Source: MGR-bin208 sp043779285
Lineage (GTDB): Bacteria > Bacteroidota > Bacteroidia > Chitinophagales > Chitinophagaceae
Length of the DNA: 38,837 bases
Assembly (NCBI GenBank): GCA_043779285.1
Contig: JAYWEL010000165.1
Location: forward strand, 1-38,837
Reading direction: 5' to 3'
In this document: positions 1 to 6,976 of the stretch, one piece after another
How positions within the stretch are numbered: the first letter of the stretch is position 1
How the letters are laid out: every line of letters starts with the position of its first letter
Position numbers and translations under genes: made by a program
Notes under the pieces: model-generated
Told to the model about the DNA's origin: nothing
Seen by the model: the letters and a program-made list of their open reading frames with translations, nothing else
The model's database searches: none

Positions 1-24
1 GCCCGCCTGACCGGACGGGCAGGG
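1..24. repeat. GC-rich palindromic repeat
   Basis: The outer arms GCCCG and CGGGC pair around a short interior that also pairs partly (C-G, G-T and G-C after one mismatch). It is far more GC-rich than its surroundings. Its style resembles short palindromic units that recur between genes in Bacteroidota genomes; the GCCTGCC-type palindrome near 4500 in this window is similar. Whether it is truly dispersed cannot be judged from one window. Confidence 0.5.
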
Positions 25-478
25 ACTATGTGTAAATCTTAGATGGTATTATACCGCAGAAAAGCGCATTGGACTATTTACTGTTTATAAGCGGTATAAG
101 GCATTATGCAATAGAGATAAATACAGTGAAGGAACCAATATTAAAGGTTGGCTCTTTACGATTATGCGAAACATATTTATCAATGCGTATCGAAGAAAAA
201 ATAAGCATAAAGTGCTATTGGATAATTCTGATAATAATTTTTTGTTGAATTTAAATATTGCCAACCCATTAAACAATGTTGTCAGCAGGTTGCAAGTAAA
301 AGAGATGATGCAGGAAGTAATTCGATTGCCATTACTTTTTAAAAAACCATTTCTACTTTATTTCGAAGGGTATAAATACCAGGAAATAGCAGACAATTTG
401 AATGAGCCTTTGGGAACTATCAAAAGCAGAATTCGTTTTGCCCGGAAAATTTTGAAAAAGAAAATGAGCAGGTATTGA
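11..478 (+). pseudogene. 5'-broken ECF RNA polymerase sigma factor
   Basis: This frame is open from a TGA at 8-10 to the TGA at 476-478. It encodes the back half of region 2 (EGTNIKGWLFTIMRN, then INAYRRK) and a good region 4 (LLYFEGYKYQEIADNLNEP, then GTIKSRIRFARK), as in Bacteroidota ECF sigma factors of about 170-190 residues. Recognisable similarity fades upstream of about position 75. No ATG, GTG or TTG lies in frame before the ATG at 164, which falls inside region 2. An intact N-terminus with the core-binding helix is therefore missing. A GC-rich palindrome sits exactly where the missing part should be. The likeliest reading is a decayed or truncated gene; a base error near the window edge is the alternative. 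If translated from 164, a 104-residue protein would lack most of the -10-recognition region. Confidence 0.65.
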
Positions 479-537
479 TACAAACTTCAAATATGAAAAG
501 GGATACTTTTTTTGAGTTTAATGGAACAATCAAATTA

Positions 538-612
538 TGGTGGCCTCGCCAGGAATCGAACCTGGATCTGGAGCTTCGGAGGCTCTTATACTATCCATTG
601 TACTACGAGGCC
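538..612 (-). tRNA. tRNA-Arg (anticodon CCG)
   Basis: Read on the minus strand, the 5' acceptor arm GGCCTCG (606-612) pairs fully with CGAGGCC (542-548), followed by discriminator A and an encoded CCA at 538-540. The T-arm has the canonical GGTTCGATTCC core. The anticodon loop reads CTCCGAA, giving anticodon CCG, which decodes CGG (Arg). The anticodon stem pairs through GAGC/GCTC with one weak outer pair. The gene sits just downstream of marC on the same strand. Confidence 0.93.
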
Positions 613-621
613 CAATGCCAT

Positions 622-1194
622 TTATTTAATTAAGCCTCCAACGTTTGTGGCAAATATTTTTACGGCAATGGCCAGCAAAACTACACCAAAAAATTTACGT
701 ACAGCAAGCAATCCACCCGGCCCTAGAATTATTGCAATCCGGTTCAGGAGTTTAAGAACAATGTATACGAAAATTAAATTTATTAATATGGCAATTAGAA
801 TTGTTAGTTCATTGAAATTTGCTTTTAACGACATGATGGTTGTTAATGTACCGGATCCGGCAATCAAAGGAAAGGCAATAGGAACCATAGTTCCCGCTTT
901 GATATCCTTGTCTGCTTTAAAAAATTCGAGGCCCAGAACCATTTCCAAGCCCAAAATAAATATTACAATTGACCCGCCAACGGCAAACGATCTTACATCT
1001 AAACCAAGTATTTTTAAAAAAGGTTTTCCAAGAAAAAGAAATAAAATCATTAATCCGCCCGAAATGATGGTTGCACGAAATTCCTGCATACCCCCCATTT
1101 TTTCTTTTAACGAAATGAGTAAGGGTATGGTTCCTAAAATATCGATGACGGCAAAAAGCGTAAATGTTACGGTTAGTAAGTCTTCAAAATTCAT
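622..1194 (-). CDS. MarC-family integral membrane protein
   Basis: This 190-residue, very hydrophobic protein has about six predicted membrane helices (roughly residues 6-26, 41-61, 70-90, 104-122, 130-148 and 166-186). The segment VPIAFPLIAGSGTLTT near residues 104-119 matches the family's conserved proline/glycine loop. Length fits MarC/YhgN/YchE proteins (190-220 residues). MarC proteins are inner-membrane proteins of unsettled function; the old link to multiple antibiotic resistance was withdrawn for E. coli MarC. The gene stands alone, followed by tRNA-Arg on the same strand. The start is the ATG at 1194. Confidence 0.88.
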   Translation of the reverse strand: MNFEDLLTVTFTLFAVIDILGTIPLLISLKEKMGGMQEFRATIISGGLMILFLFLGKPFLKILGLDVRSFAVGGSIVIFILGLEMVLGLEFFKADKDIKAGTMVPIAFPLIAGSGTLTTIMSLKANFNELTILIAILINLIFVYIVLKLLNRIAIILGPGGLLAVRKFFGVVLLAIAVKIFATNVGGLIK

Positions 1195-1242
1195 GGGTTT
1201 CGTTTGAGTTAAGTAAAGATAATATTACATATCTGATTTGAC

Positions 1243-1338
1243 ATCTTTTGTGACCTTTGCGAAAACGTTGTGCTTTGTGGTTAATGATTTTTTTTACCAC
1301 AAAACACAAAGAAATACAATCACAAAGTGCACAAAGCC
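1243..1338. repeat. CTTTGTG-type imperfect inverted repeat
   Basis: The left half carries CTTTTGTG, CCTTTGCG and CTTTGTGGT. The right half carries their complements ACCACAAA, ACACAAAG and CACAAAG, forming an imperfect inverted repeat of roughly 40-base arms around a T-run. The rest of the 260-base gap between marC and the Dph6-like gene shows nothing coding. Elements of this look recur between genes in Bacteroidota genomes. It may serve as a transcription end for one or both flanking genes, but no clean stem with a U-tract is seen. Confidence 0.5.
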
Positions 1339-1454
1339 CAATTTTACAAAACAGTCAACTTGTAATTTTGAATACATTATCCGGGTGCGCCAATGGGTTT
1401 TGTTTTATGGTTGATTTTCTGTTGCAGTTGTTTGGCAAGTATCGTGAATAAAAA

Positions 1455-2174
1455 CTATTGTAAGTGAATATCACAATACCAGAATCCTTTTGTGTATGGG
1501 TCTTTGACAGGAGTGGGGTGTGTACTCGCAGGAATATTGAATGGCTTGTATATTTTTTCTCCTGTAGTAACGGTTATTTTTTGTTGAAAGATGGGCCCTT
1601 CAAAACAATAGGTATGAAACTCCCCGTTCTCCCCGCAGGGATCAACAGTAGCAGGGAGCTCTTTTATAAAATCCCCGTCAATCAATTTTCCCACCTGGCT
1701 TTCATCTAAATAATCCTCATTCACACAACACAAATAAGTTTTAAATCCTTTTTGTACAAAGTCTTTAATTATATGAGCTGTATCCATTTTCCAGAGAGGG
1801 AATTCACATTGCATGCCCAGCTCTTTCATTTTGTTTTCCCTGTATTCCCGCAGGTCTTCTAAAAAAATATCGCCGAATAAAACAGTGTTGATGCCTTCAC
1901 TTTTTACCTGCAGCAACGTTTCACGCATTTGGTTTTCGTACCCGGCATTACTGGCTTCATACACATATACTTTCAGTAAAGGGATGCCAATACTGTTTGC
2001 CTGTGCCTCTATCAGCTCTTCACGGATGCCATGCATGGATAAGCGTTTGTTATTTCCATTGATGGTGCTTAGCAGGTATTTAATCTCGTATTGATTTTCC
2101 TGCTGCACTTTATACAACGCATAACTGCTGTCTTTCCCCCCACTCCAACAAAATATAGCCGGTTGTTTTTGCAT
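1455..2174 (-). CDS. Dph6-like ATP-pyrophosphatase (diphthine-ammonia ligase family)
   Basis: A 239-residue protein of the adenine-nucleotide alpha-hydrolase/PP-loop fold. The PP-loop SGGKDSS is at residues 11-17, and the family motif GENGEFHT lies about 60 residues from the C-terminus. GDIFLEDLREYRE in the middle is also typical of the ATP_bind_4 family. In eukaryotes and archaea Dph6 uses ATP and ammonia to amidate diphthine on EF-2. Bacteria do not make diphthamide, so the substrate here must differ. It lies 22 bases after the CWC gene and about 300 bases after the BtuB-like receptor on the same strand, downstream of a cobalamin riboswitch. A job in corrinoid uptake or processing is inferred from context only. 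Confidence 0.82.
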   Translation of the reverse strand: MQKQPAIFCWSGGKDSSYALYKVQQENQYEIKYLLSTINGNNKRLSMHGIREELIEAQANSIGIPLLKVYVYEASNAGYENQMRETLLQVKSEGINTVLFGDIFLEDLREYRENKMKELGMQCEFPLWKMDTAHIIKDFVQKGFKTYLCCVNEDYLDESQVGKLIDGDFIKELPATVDPCGENGEFHTYCFEGPIFQQKITVTTGEKIYKPFNIPASTHPTPVKDPYTKGFWYCDIHLQ

Positions 2175-2196
2175 GGTTTGTTTTATTTAGCAGTGA

Positions 2197-2412
2197 TCAG
2201 TATGGAAAGTATTTTTCTTTAAAAAGAATATACCTGTCTTTCAATTCAAACAGGCATTTTCTGCAAAGGCAATCTTTATACCGTTCTTCAATAAATAGTT
2301 TTTCATCTTCTGTAAAGGAAATGCCATAGCATTGGCATTGTGTAACAGTACCAACCTTACACTCAAATGTTGAACTGCAGCGGGGGCATTTTTTTTCTTC
2401 GTGTTTACACAT
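2197..2412 (-). CDS. Small cysteine-rich CWC-family protein
   Basis: A 71-residue protein with nine cysteines, at residues 2, 9, 12, 18, 26, 28, 48, 50 and 53. The arrangement (CPRC, then a C-x-C pair, then CLCRKC) matches the cysteine-rich CWC family, although the central pair here reads CQC rather than CWC. It probably binds a metal such as zinc; this is inferred from the cysteine spacing. No signal peptide or membrane segment is visible, so it should be cytoplasmic. It sits between the BtuB-like receptor and the Dph6-like gene, an association I recall from other Bacteroidota. Its function is unknown. Confidence 0.78.
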   Translation of the reverse strand: MCKHEEKKCPRCSSTFECKVGTVTQCQCYGISFTEDEKLFIEERYKDCLCRKCLFELKDRYILFKEKYFPY

Positions 2413-2429
2413 GCCATGATTTTAAGCAT

Positions 2430-2459
2430 GCAACAGGCGGCATTGAAACCGCCTGTTGC
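2430..2459 (-). other. Perfect 11-bp hairpin between receptor and CWC gene
   Basis: Arms GCAACAGGCGG (2430-2440) and CCGCCTGTTGC (2449-2459) are perfect complements with an 8-base loop. It lies in the 56-base gap after the receptor stop codon. No run of T follows on the minus strand, so it is a weak candidate for an intrinsic terminator. It more likely stabilises the receptor message or partly separates receptor expression from the two downstream genes. Confidence 0.65.
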
Positions 2460-2468
2460 CTAAATTAA

Positions 2469-4397
2469 TTAAAGTGTAAAACCTATACCTGTATTGAAAT
2501 TAAATTTTCTGCTGTTGTAACCCGGTACATCAAAGTAAACCTGGTTGGTGATATTGCGCAGATCAACAAAAGCCCTGATCTTTTTTGAAAAACTATAACC
2601 GAAATAACAATCAATGTTATAATAGGCTGGCATTTGTGCAGGCCCGGGATCATATTGTCCTTTCAGTCTTGTGCCCACAAAACGGAACGAAGGCATTACT
2701 GTAAAATTCTTTGCAACTTCAAGTGTGAGTATACTGTTGAAAGTAAAGTTGGGACGGCGGTAGAGATTCTTCACTTTTACATTATTGTTTTTGCCTTCGC
2801 CATCTACATAAGTGAAGTTGTTGCTCCAGTTTCCATTGCTGCCAATGCCGATGCTGCTTTCCAGTTCAAAGCCATAATCATTCTGCTCATCACGGTTGAT
2901 ATATTTTCCATAAGGAGGAGTAGTGGTCGATTGAAAAATGATCAGGTTTTTAATGTTTCTTTTAAAACCAACAATACGAAAACTGTTCTTCCTGCTGTTG
3001 CTGAACGATTGAAAACCGATTTCATAGTTCCTGCTGTCTTCCGGTTTTAATTGTTTGTTGCCGTACTCACTGTACAGTTGATAGAGAGAAGGAAGTTTGT
3101 AACCGGAAGAAATATTTACAAATACTCTTGTGTTGTCATCAATGTTATAAGAGGGGTTGAATGTATAGGTTGTATTGGTTGAGTAATCGCTGTGCTTGTT
3201 GAATCTGAATCCGGCTTCCAGATTAAATCCCTTTAATTCAACGGCCAGCAAGGATGTATAAAAAGAAAAATTAGTTGCTTTTGCAGAATCGCCCAACGCT
3301 GTTTTATAAGGGCCGTATATGCTGATGCTTGTGTAGTTCTGCGTTGTATTTTGAGCTATGTACTGGAGACCTGATACAACCGATAACTGTTTTACAATCT
3401 TGTAGCTGCCAAACAATTCACTAATTCTTGTATTGCCTTCATAAGAACCTTTTGAATATTTGGCAAAGCCACCAACACTTACACTGTCATCAACATAAAG
3501 TCTGTTTGCAGCAATTAAATTTTGTGAAAGATTTAAATTAAGCTTGTTGTTTGTGTAAGAAAGTGCAAGCCCGTTGTTGCTGTTTTTGCTGCTAACATTA
3601 TTGTCAGCATCGTCTTTATAGGCGCCGGCATCAATCCCGTTTTTGTATTTGCCAAAACTGCTGAAAGCTTTTACTGCAAACTGTTTATTGAAATCATACC
3701 GCAGGTTGGCCAGAAAATTATGCTGTGCAAATTTGTCGTTGTCAAAATTCTTTGTTCCGCTGGTATCCTGTGCCGAGGAGAAACCCTTACTATCGGCGAA
3801 GTTATAAGTGGCGTTGTAAGAGAATTTTTCAATCTTTCCGCCAATCCCTGCATAGGCCCTGATGGTATTATAGCTGCCATAGTTCAGCAAACCATTCCCT
3901 TCAACTTTTTTACTGCCCGCTTTTTTGGTGATAATATTAATTACACCTGCAACTGCATCGCTGCCCCACAACGTACTTTGAGCACCTTTTAATATTTCAA
4001 CACGTTCAACCTGGGCAGGGTTGATACTATTCAAATCAAATGAATTATTGATTTGTGAAGCATCGCCAACGGGAACCCCATCAATTAATACTAAAACATT
4101 ACCTGTGGCTGCACCCCTGAAATAAATATCCTGGTTGGTGCCAAGGTTGTTGTTGGCTCCATTGATAAAAACACCTGCCTGGTAATTGATGATTTCTGTA
4201 AGTGTTTTACCTGCATTGCGCTGCAAAGTTGCCTGATCAATAACTGCTACAACCTTTCCTGTTGTGTTTTGTTTTTGCTCAATCCTGTTGGCGGTGATGA
4301 TGACTTCGTCTAATTGTTTAGACGTTGAGCTGTCCTGCTGTGAAAAAATGGAGCTGCTGATTGTTAGAGCAGCCACAATCAAAATTTTTCTTTTCAT
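2469..4397 (-). CDS. TonB-dependent vitamin B12 receptor, BtuB-like
   Basis: This 642-residue outer-membrane receptor imports cobalamin or another corrinoid with energy from TonB. A signal peptide covers about residues 1-20 and a TonB box DEVIITA lies at 30-36. The plug follows, with the conserved segments VLVLIDGVPVGD, INPAQVERVEILKGAQSTLW and GSDAVAGVINIITKK. A 22-strand-type barrel rich in aromatic and polar alternation makes up the rest, ending GIGFTL. Length matches BtuB (about 600-650). The substrate call rests mainly on the cobalamin riboswitch in its leader, together with the small plug lacking a carboxypeptidase-like extension. It heads a likely three-gene transcription unit with the CWC and Dph6-like genes. 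Confidence 0.88.
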   Translation of the reverse strand: MKRKILIVAALTISSSIFSQQDSSTSKQLDEVIITANRIEQKQNTTGKVVAVIDQATLQRNAGKTLTEIINYQAGVFINGANNNLGTNQDIYFRGAATGNVLVLIDGVPVGDASQINNSFDLNSINPAQVERVEILKGAQSTLWGSDAVAGVINIITKKAGSKKVEGNGLLNYGSYNTIRAYAGIGGKIEKFSYNATYNFADSKGFSSAQDTSGTKNFDNDKFAQHNFLANLRYDFNKQFAVKAFSSFGKYKNGIDAGAYKDDADNNVSSKNSNNGLALSYTNNKLNLNLSQNLIAANRLYVDDSVSVGGFAKYSKGSYEGNTRISELFGSYKIVKQLSVVSGLQYIAQNTTQNYTSISIYGPYKTALGDSAKATNFSFYTSLLAVELKGFNLEAGFRFNKHSDYSTNTTYTFNPSYNIDDNTRVFVNISSGYKLPSLYQLYSEYGNKQLKPEDSRNYEIGFQSFSNSRKNSFRIVGFKRNIKNLIIFQSTTTPPYGKYINRDEQNDYGFELESSIGIGSNGNWSNNFTYVDGEGKNNNVKVKNLYRRPNFTFNSILTLEVAKNFTVMPSFRFVGTRLKGQYDPGPAQMPAYYNIDCYFGYSFSKKIRAFVDLRNITNQVYFDVPGYNSRKFNFNTGIGFTL

Positions 4398-4494
4398 TTT
4401 TTGAAAATTTTAAGTGACTGCTTCCGGTTAAAAAAAAGAGTGAAATATAAATGCCTTCCGACTTTTACATTTCATGCCTTTCACCCGAAAGCTG

Positions 4495-4517
4495 AATGCC
4501 TGCCTGCGGTAGGCAGA
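4495..4517 (-). repeat. GC-rich palindrome in the receptor leader
   Basis: TGCCT and AGGCA arms around CGCGT-like centre bases form a local hairpin at 4501-4515. Bases 4499-4506 (CCTGCCTG on the plus strand) are also an exact 8-base complement of 4531-4538, inside the B12 box. The hairpin is therefore a candidate part of the riboswitch expression platform as well as a dispersed repeat unit. Confidence 0.5.
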
Positions 4518-4523
4518 TTGTTA

Positions 4524-4775
4524 ATATCATCAGGCAGGTCTTCTGACTTGTTCTCTGTTGAACACCTTCCCGTTGAAGTGGCAAACACCTTTCATCAACA
4601 GTGGTATGAAGTTTCAGCAGGTGAATGGTGAGTTGTTAATGGTGAATTTGTTACCTCTTTCAGGAATTATTCAGCATTGCCAATTGACCATTCACGTTAA
4701 GAACTTACAGCTACGGGGATAGTGCCGGATTTACACCGGCTTCCCTTTTAATTCCGAACATTCGGAGACCAAACG
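4524..4775 (-). promoter_or_regulatory. Cobalamin (B12) riboswitch
   Basis: Read on the minus strand, the conserved aptamer parts appear in order: CGTTTGGTCTCCGAATG, AAAAGGGAAGCCGGTG, AATCCGGCAC, CCCCGTAGCTGTAAG, ACCACTG, CGGGAAGGTG, and the B12 box AGTCAGAAGACCTGC (within 4534-4549). Adenosyl- or methylcobalamin binding normally lowers expression of the downstream gene, here the BtuB-like receptor starting at 4397. The stretch between CTGTAAG and CCACTG (4605-4703) is about 99 bases, several times the usual size, and includes inverted copies of GTGAATGGT. About 125 bases separate the B12 box from the start codon and include a palindrome able to pair with the box. Confidence 0.93.
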
Positions 4776-4780
4776 AGTGG

Positions 4781-4810
4781 CAAAGGTAAATAGAGTTTGA
4801 TGCCCGGCAA
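4781..4810 (-). promoter_or_regulatory. Promoter for the riboswitch and BtuB-like receptor
   Basis: On the minus strand TTG (4808-4810), 19 bases, then TACCTTTG (4781-4788) gives a full match to the Bacteroidota housekeeping promoter (-33 TTTG or TTG, -7 TAnnTTTG). It sits in the 55-base gap between the preceding receptor gene and the aptamer, so transcription would begin near 4775, just at the aptamer's 5' edge. Confidence 0.75.
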
Positions 4811-4839
4811 GAAGAGTTTTCAACAAAACATGTAAAACT

Positions 4840-6921
4840 TTATTTCTTTTTATGGCCGGAGTGTTTAACCACTATTCCTATATAATAATTTCTGGTTGGG
4901 GCTGCATTGAAAGCCCGTCCTCTGGGATCGTTGATATCATTGCCTAAGCTGTACATTTCATTCAGCAAATTATCAATGCCAAAATACCCATTCAATTTGA
5001 TTGATTGTTTTAGATTTTTGTTCCATCCCAATCGGAATCCTAATAAGTGGTATGGATCAGCCTCCAGATTATTGGCATCATTTAAAAATTGTTTCGAATT
5101 ATAATAATAACTGAAGTTGAGATAAACGTTTTTTAAAAATTGGATGTTCATTAAAAAGGAAGAAGCATTCACCGGTACTCCCGGTATTTTTTTACCCGAA
5201 AAATTAACTGTGTCTTTTTTCAGGTCGCCATAGGTGAAATGACTGTATGCATACGATCCGGTTACCGAAATAGAATGAATAAAAGATGATTTATTGTATG
5301 CAGTATAAACATAATCCATATTTAACTCTAATCCCTGTTGTAGCGTATTACCGGCATTGATGAAAAAATCGGCGCCAGATAAATCACGGCGTTGAACCAA
5401 TGCATTTTTTAAATTGAAATGAAATGCATTCAGAAAAAAATTCAATTTCCGTTTCAGTAAACTTGCCTTTGCGCCAAATTCATAATTGGTTCCGGTCTCA
5501 GCTTCCAGGTTAGTGCTGATTATGCCGGTAGATGGAAGCAATTCAGCCAGGGTGGGAGGTGAAAATCCTTTCGATAAAGTGGATTGCATTTCAAAAAAAT
5601 CATTCAGTTTGTGTGAAACAGAAAGCCTGGGTGCCAATTCGTTTTTGTAATTTCTTTTTTGAGAAAGGATGGGATATTTATTCAGCCTGGTAATTTCTAC
5701 AGATGTAAAATTGGAACTGATGCCGGCATGGATAAACCAGGTATTCCTGAAACTGTAATCGAGCTGTGTAAAAAAACTTTTCAGATTATACAGGATGTCA
5801 TCATTTGTTTGCAGGGTATCCGGATTTCCATTTTTATTTTTAAATACCTGCGTATTAAAATATCCCCATTGCATTTCAGATCCGATGATCCATTTCCATG
5901 CTGATATTTCATTTTTTTTATCCCAGGAAAGTGAAGACCTGCCGCCAAAATGTGGCTCAGTACGTCTTTCATAGTTTCGGATGGATGGATTACGGATATT
6001 GGCATACGCTCCGTAAAGGGTGGTTCTAAAATTCCAGTCAGCATTAATTTGATATTGGTCAGTAATGCCAGCCAAAAAATTTTTCTGATAGATGGCTGCT
6101 TTTGCTGCAACAGCACCTGGTAAACCGGCAGCAGCCGGTCTGGAAGCTTTCGGGTTTGCGTTAAATTGAGCAATGGTAAGTGCTCCCGGGGTTTGATAAA
6201 AAAGATCGGTAAATAAAACTACGGTGGTTAGTTGATGTTTGTCAGAAAATTTCATATCCGATGTCCAGGAAAAATTATCTCTGCGCATATTGGTATGATC
6301 CCGATATCCATCCGTTTGATTATGGGCATAACTAATATTGTTACGGTTATTTTTTTCGCCAAAATTTATCGAAGTAAAAAAATTCTTTAACCCAAAACTT
6401 CCCAACATTATTTCCAAATTAACAGCAGGTTTCCATTTTTCATCAAAGGACCTCATGATGACTAATCCTCCGGTTCCTGCACCATACATACTGCTAGCCG
6501 GGCCATTTACAATATCCATGGAAGAAAAATTATTTGCAGCAAACTGGTTGAAATAGGTGTTTCCACCGGGATCTGTTATGGGAATATGGTTCCAATAAAC
6601 TTTTACATTTCTTACACCAAATGGGGATCGAATGGAGCCCCCCCGGATGTTGATCCGGTAACTACCTGGAGACCGCTCCTCCATTCGTACGCCGGCAATA
6701 GAATTGAAGGCATGAACCAGAGAAAGTTTATTATTCTGGTCCGTAAGTTCGGAGCTAATAACTTTTACGGATATGCTATTCTTTGTTCTGCTTCTTGTTT
6801 CATTAAAAGCAGATACAATTACTTCCTCCAACATTTTGGATGAATCTGCAATATTTACCTGGCTAAATACACACAATTGTATCAATAAAAAACTTAATAA
6901 TAAAAGACATGATCTGGGCAT
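4840..6921 (-). CDS. TonB-dependent receptor, iron-complex type
   Basis: A 693-residue outer-membrane receptor. A signal peptide spans about residues 1-20 and a TonB box-like LEEVIVSA is at 31-38. The plug includes RINIRGGSIRSPFG, VKVYWNHIPITDPGGNTYF and IVNGPASSMYGAGTGG. A beta-barrel with terminal strand RNYYIGIVV follows, then a basic tail HSGHKKK. The plug resembles FecA/siderophore-type receptors of Bacteroidota, but no sequence feature fixes the substrate. It ends just upstream of the B12 promoter on the same strand. It has its own start, about 55 bases from the divergent permease gene, so it is probably a single-gene unit. Confidence 0.85.
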   Translation of the reverse strand: MPRSCLLLLSFLLIQLCVFSQVNIADSSKMLEEVIVSAFNETRSRTKNSISVKVISSELTDQNNKLSLVHAFNSIAGVRMEERSPGSYRINIRGGSIRSPFGVRNVKVYWNHIPITDPGGNTYFNQFAANNFSSMDIVNGPASSMYGAGTGGLVIMRSFDEKWKPAVNLEIMLGSFGLKNFFTSINFGEKNNRNNISYAHNQTDGYRDHTNMRRDNFSWTSDMKFSDKHQLTTVVLFTDLFYQTPGALTIAQFNANPKASRPAAAGLPGAVAAKAAIYQKNFLAGITDQYQINADWNFRTTLYGAYANIRNPSIRNYERRTEPHFGGRSSLSWDKKNEISAWKWIIGSEMQWGYFNTQVFKNKNGNPDTLQTNDDILYNLKSFFTQLDYSFRNTWFIHAGISSNFTSVEITRLNKYPILSQKRNYKNELAPRLSVSHKLNDFFEMQSTLSKGFSPPTLAELLPSTGIISTNLEAETGTNYEFGAKASLLKRKLNFFLNAFHFNLKNALVQRRDLSGADFFINAGNTLQQGLELNMDYVYTAYNKSSFIHSISVTGSYAYSHFTYGDLKKDTVNFSGKKIPGVPVNASSFLMNIQFLKNVYLNFSYYYNSKQFLNDANNLEADPYHLLGFRLGWNKNLKQSIKLNGYFGIDNLLNEMYSLGNDINDPRGRAFNAAPTRNYYIGIVVKHSGHKKK

Positions 6922-6976
6922 ATATTTTCCTGAATGGCGGACGAAGTTAGATTATATATTTATCTATCTTCATCAG

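Noticed and set aside
512..1207. Long plus-strand open frame
   Set aside because: It runs across the tRNA-Arg and antisense through marC; its composition is that of a complement of a membrane protein.
1243..1338. CTTTGTG repeats as a possible CRISPR array
   Set aside because: The units are 7-10 bases, arranged as inverted rather than direct repeats, with no regular spacers.
4401..4631. Plus-strand open frame in the receptor leader
   Set aside because: It lies antisense to the B12 riboswitch, whose conserved blocks explain the sequence.
6773..6976. 68-codon N-terminal extension of the permease
   Set aside because: It overlaps the divergent TonB receptor's coding region, including its signal peptide, and has no resemblance to permease N-termini; ATG 6977 fits.
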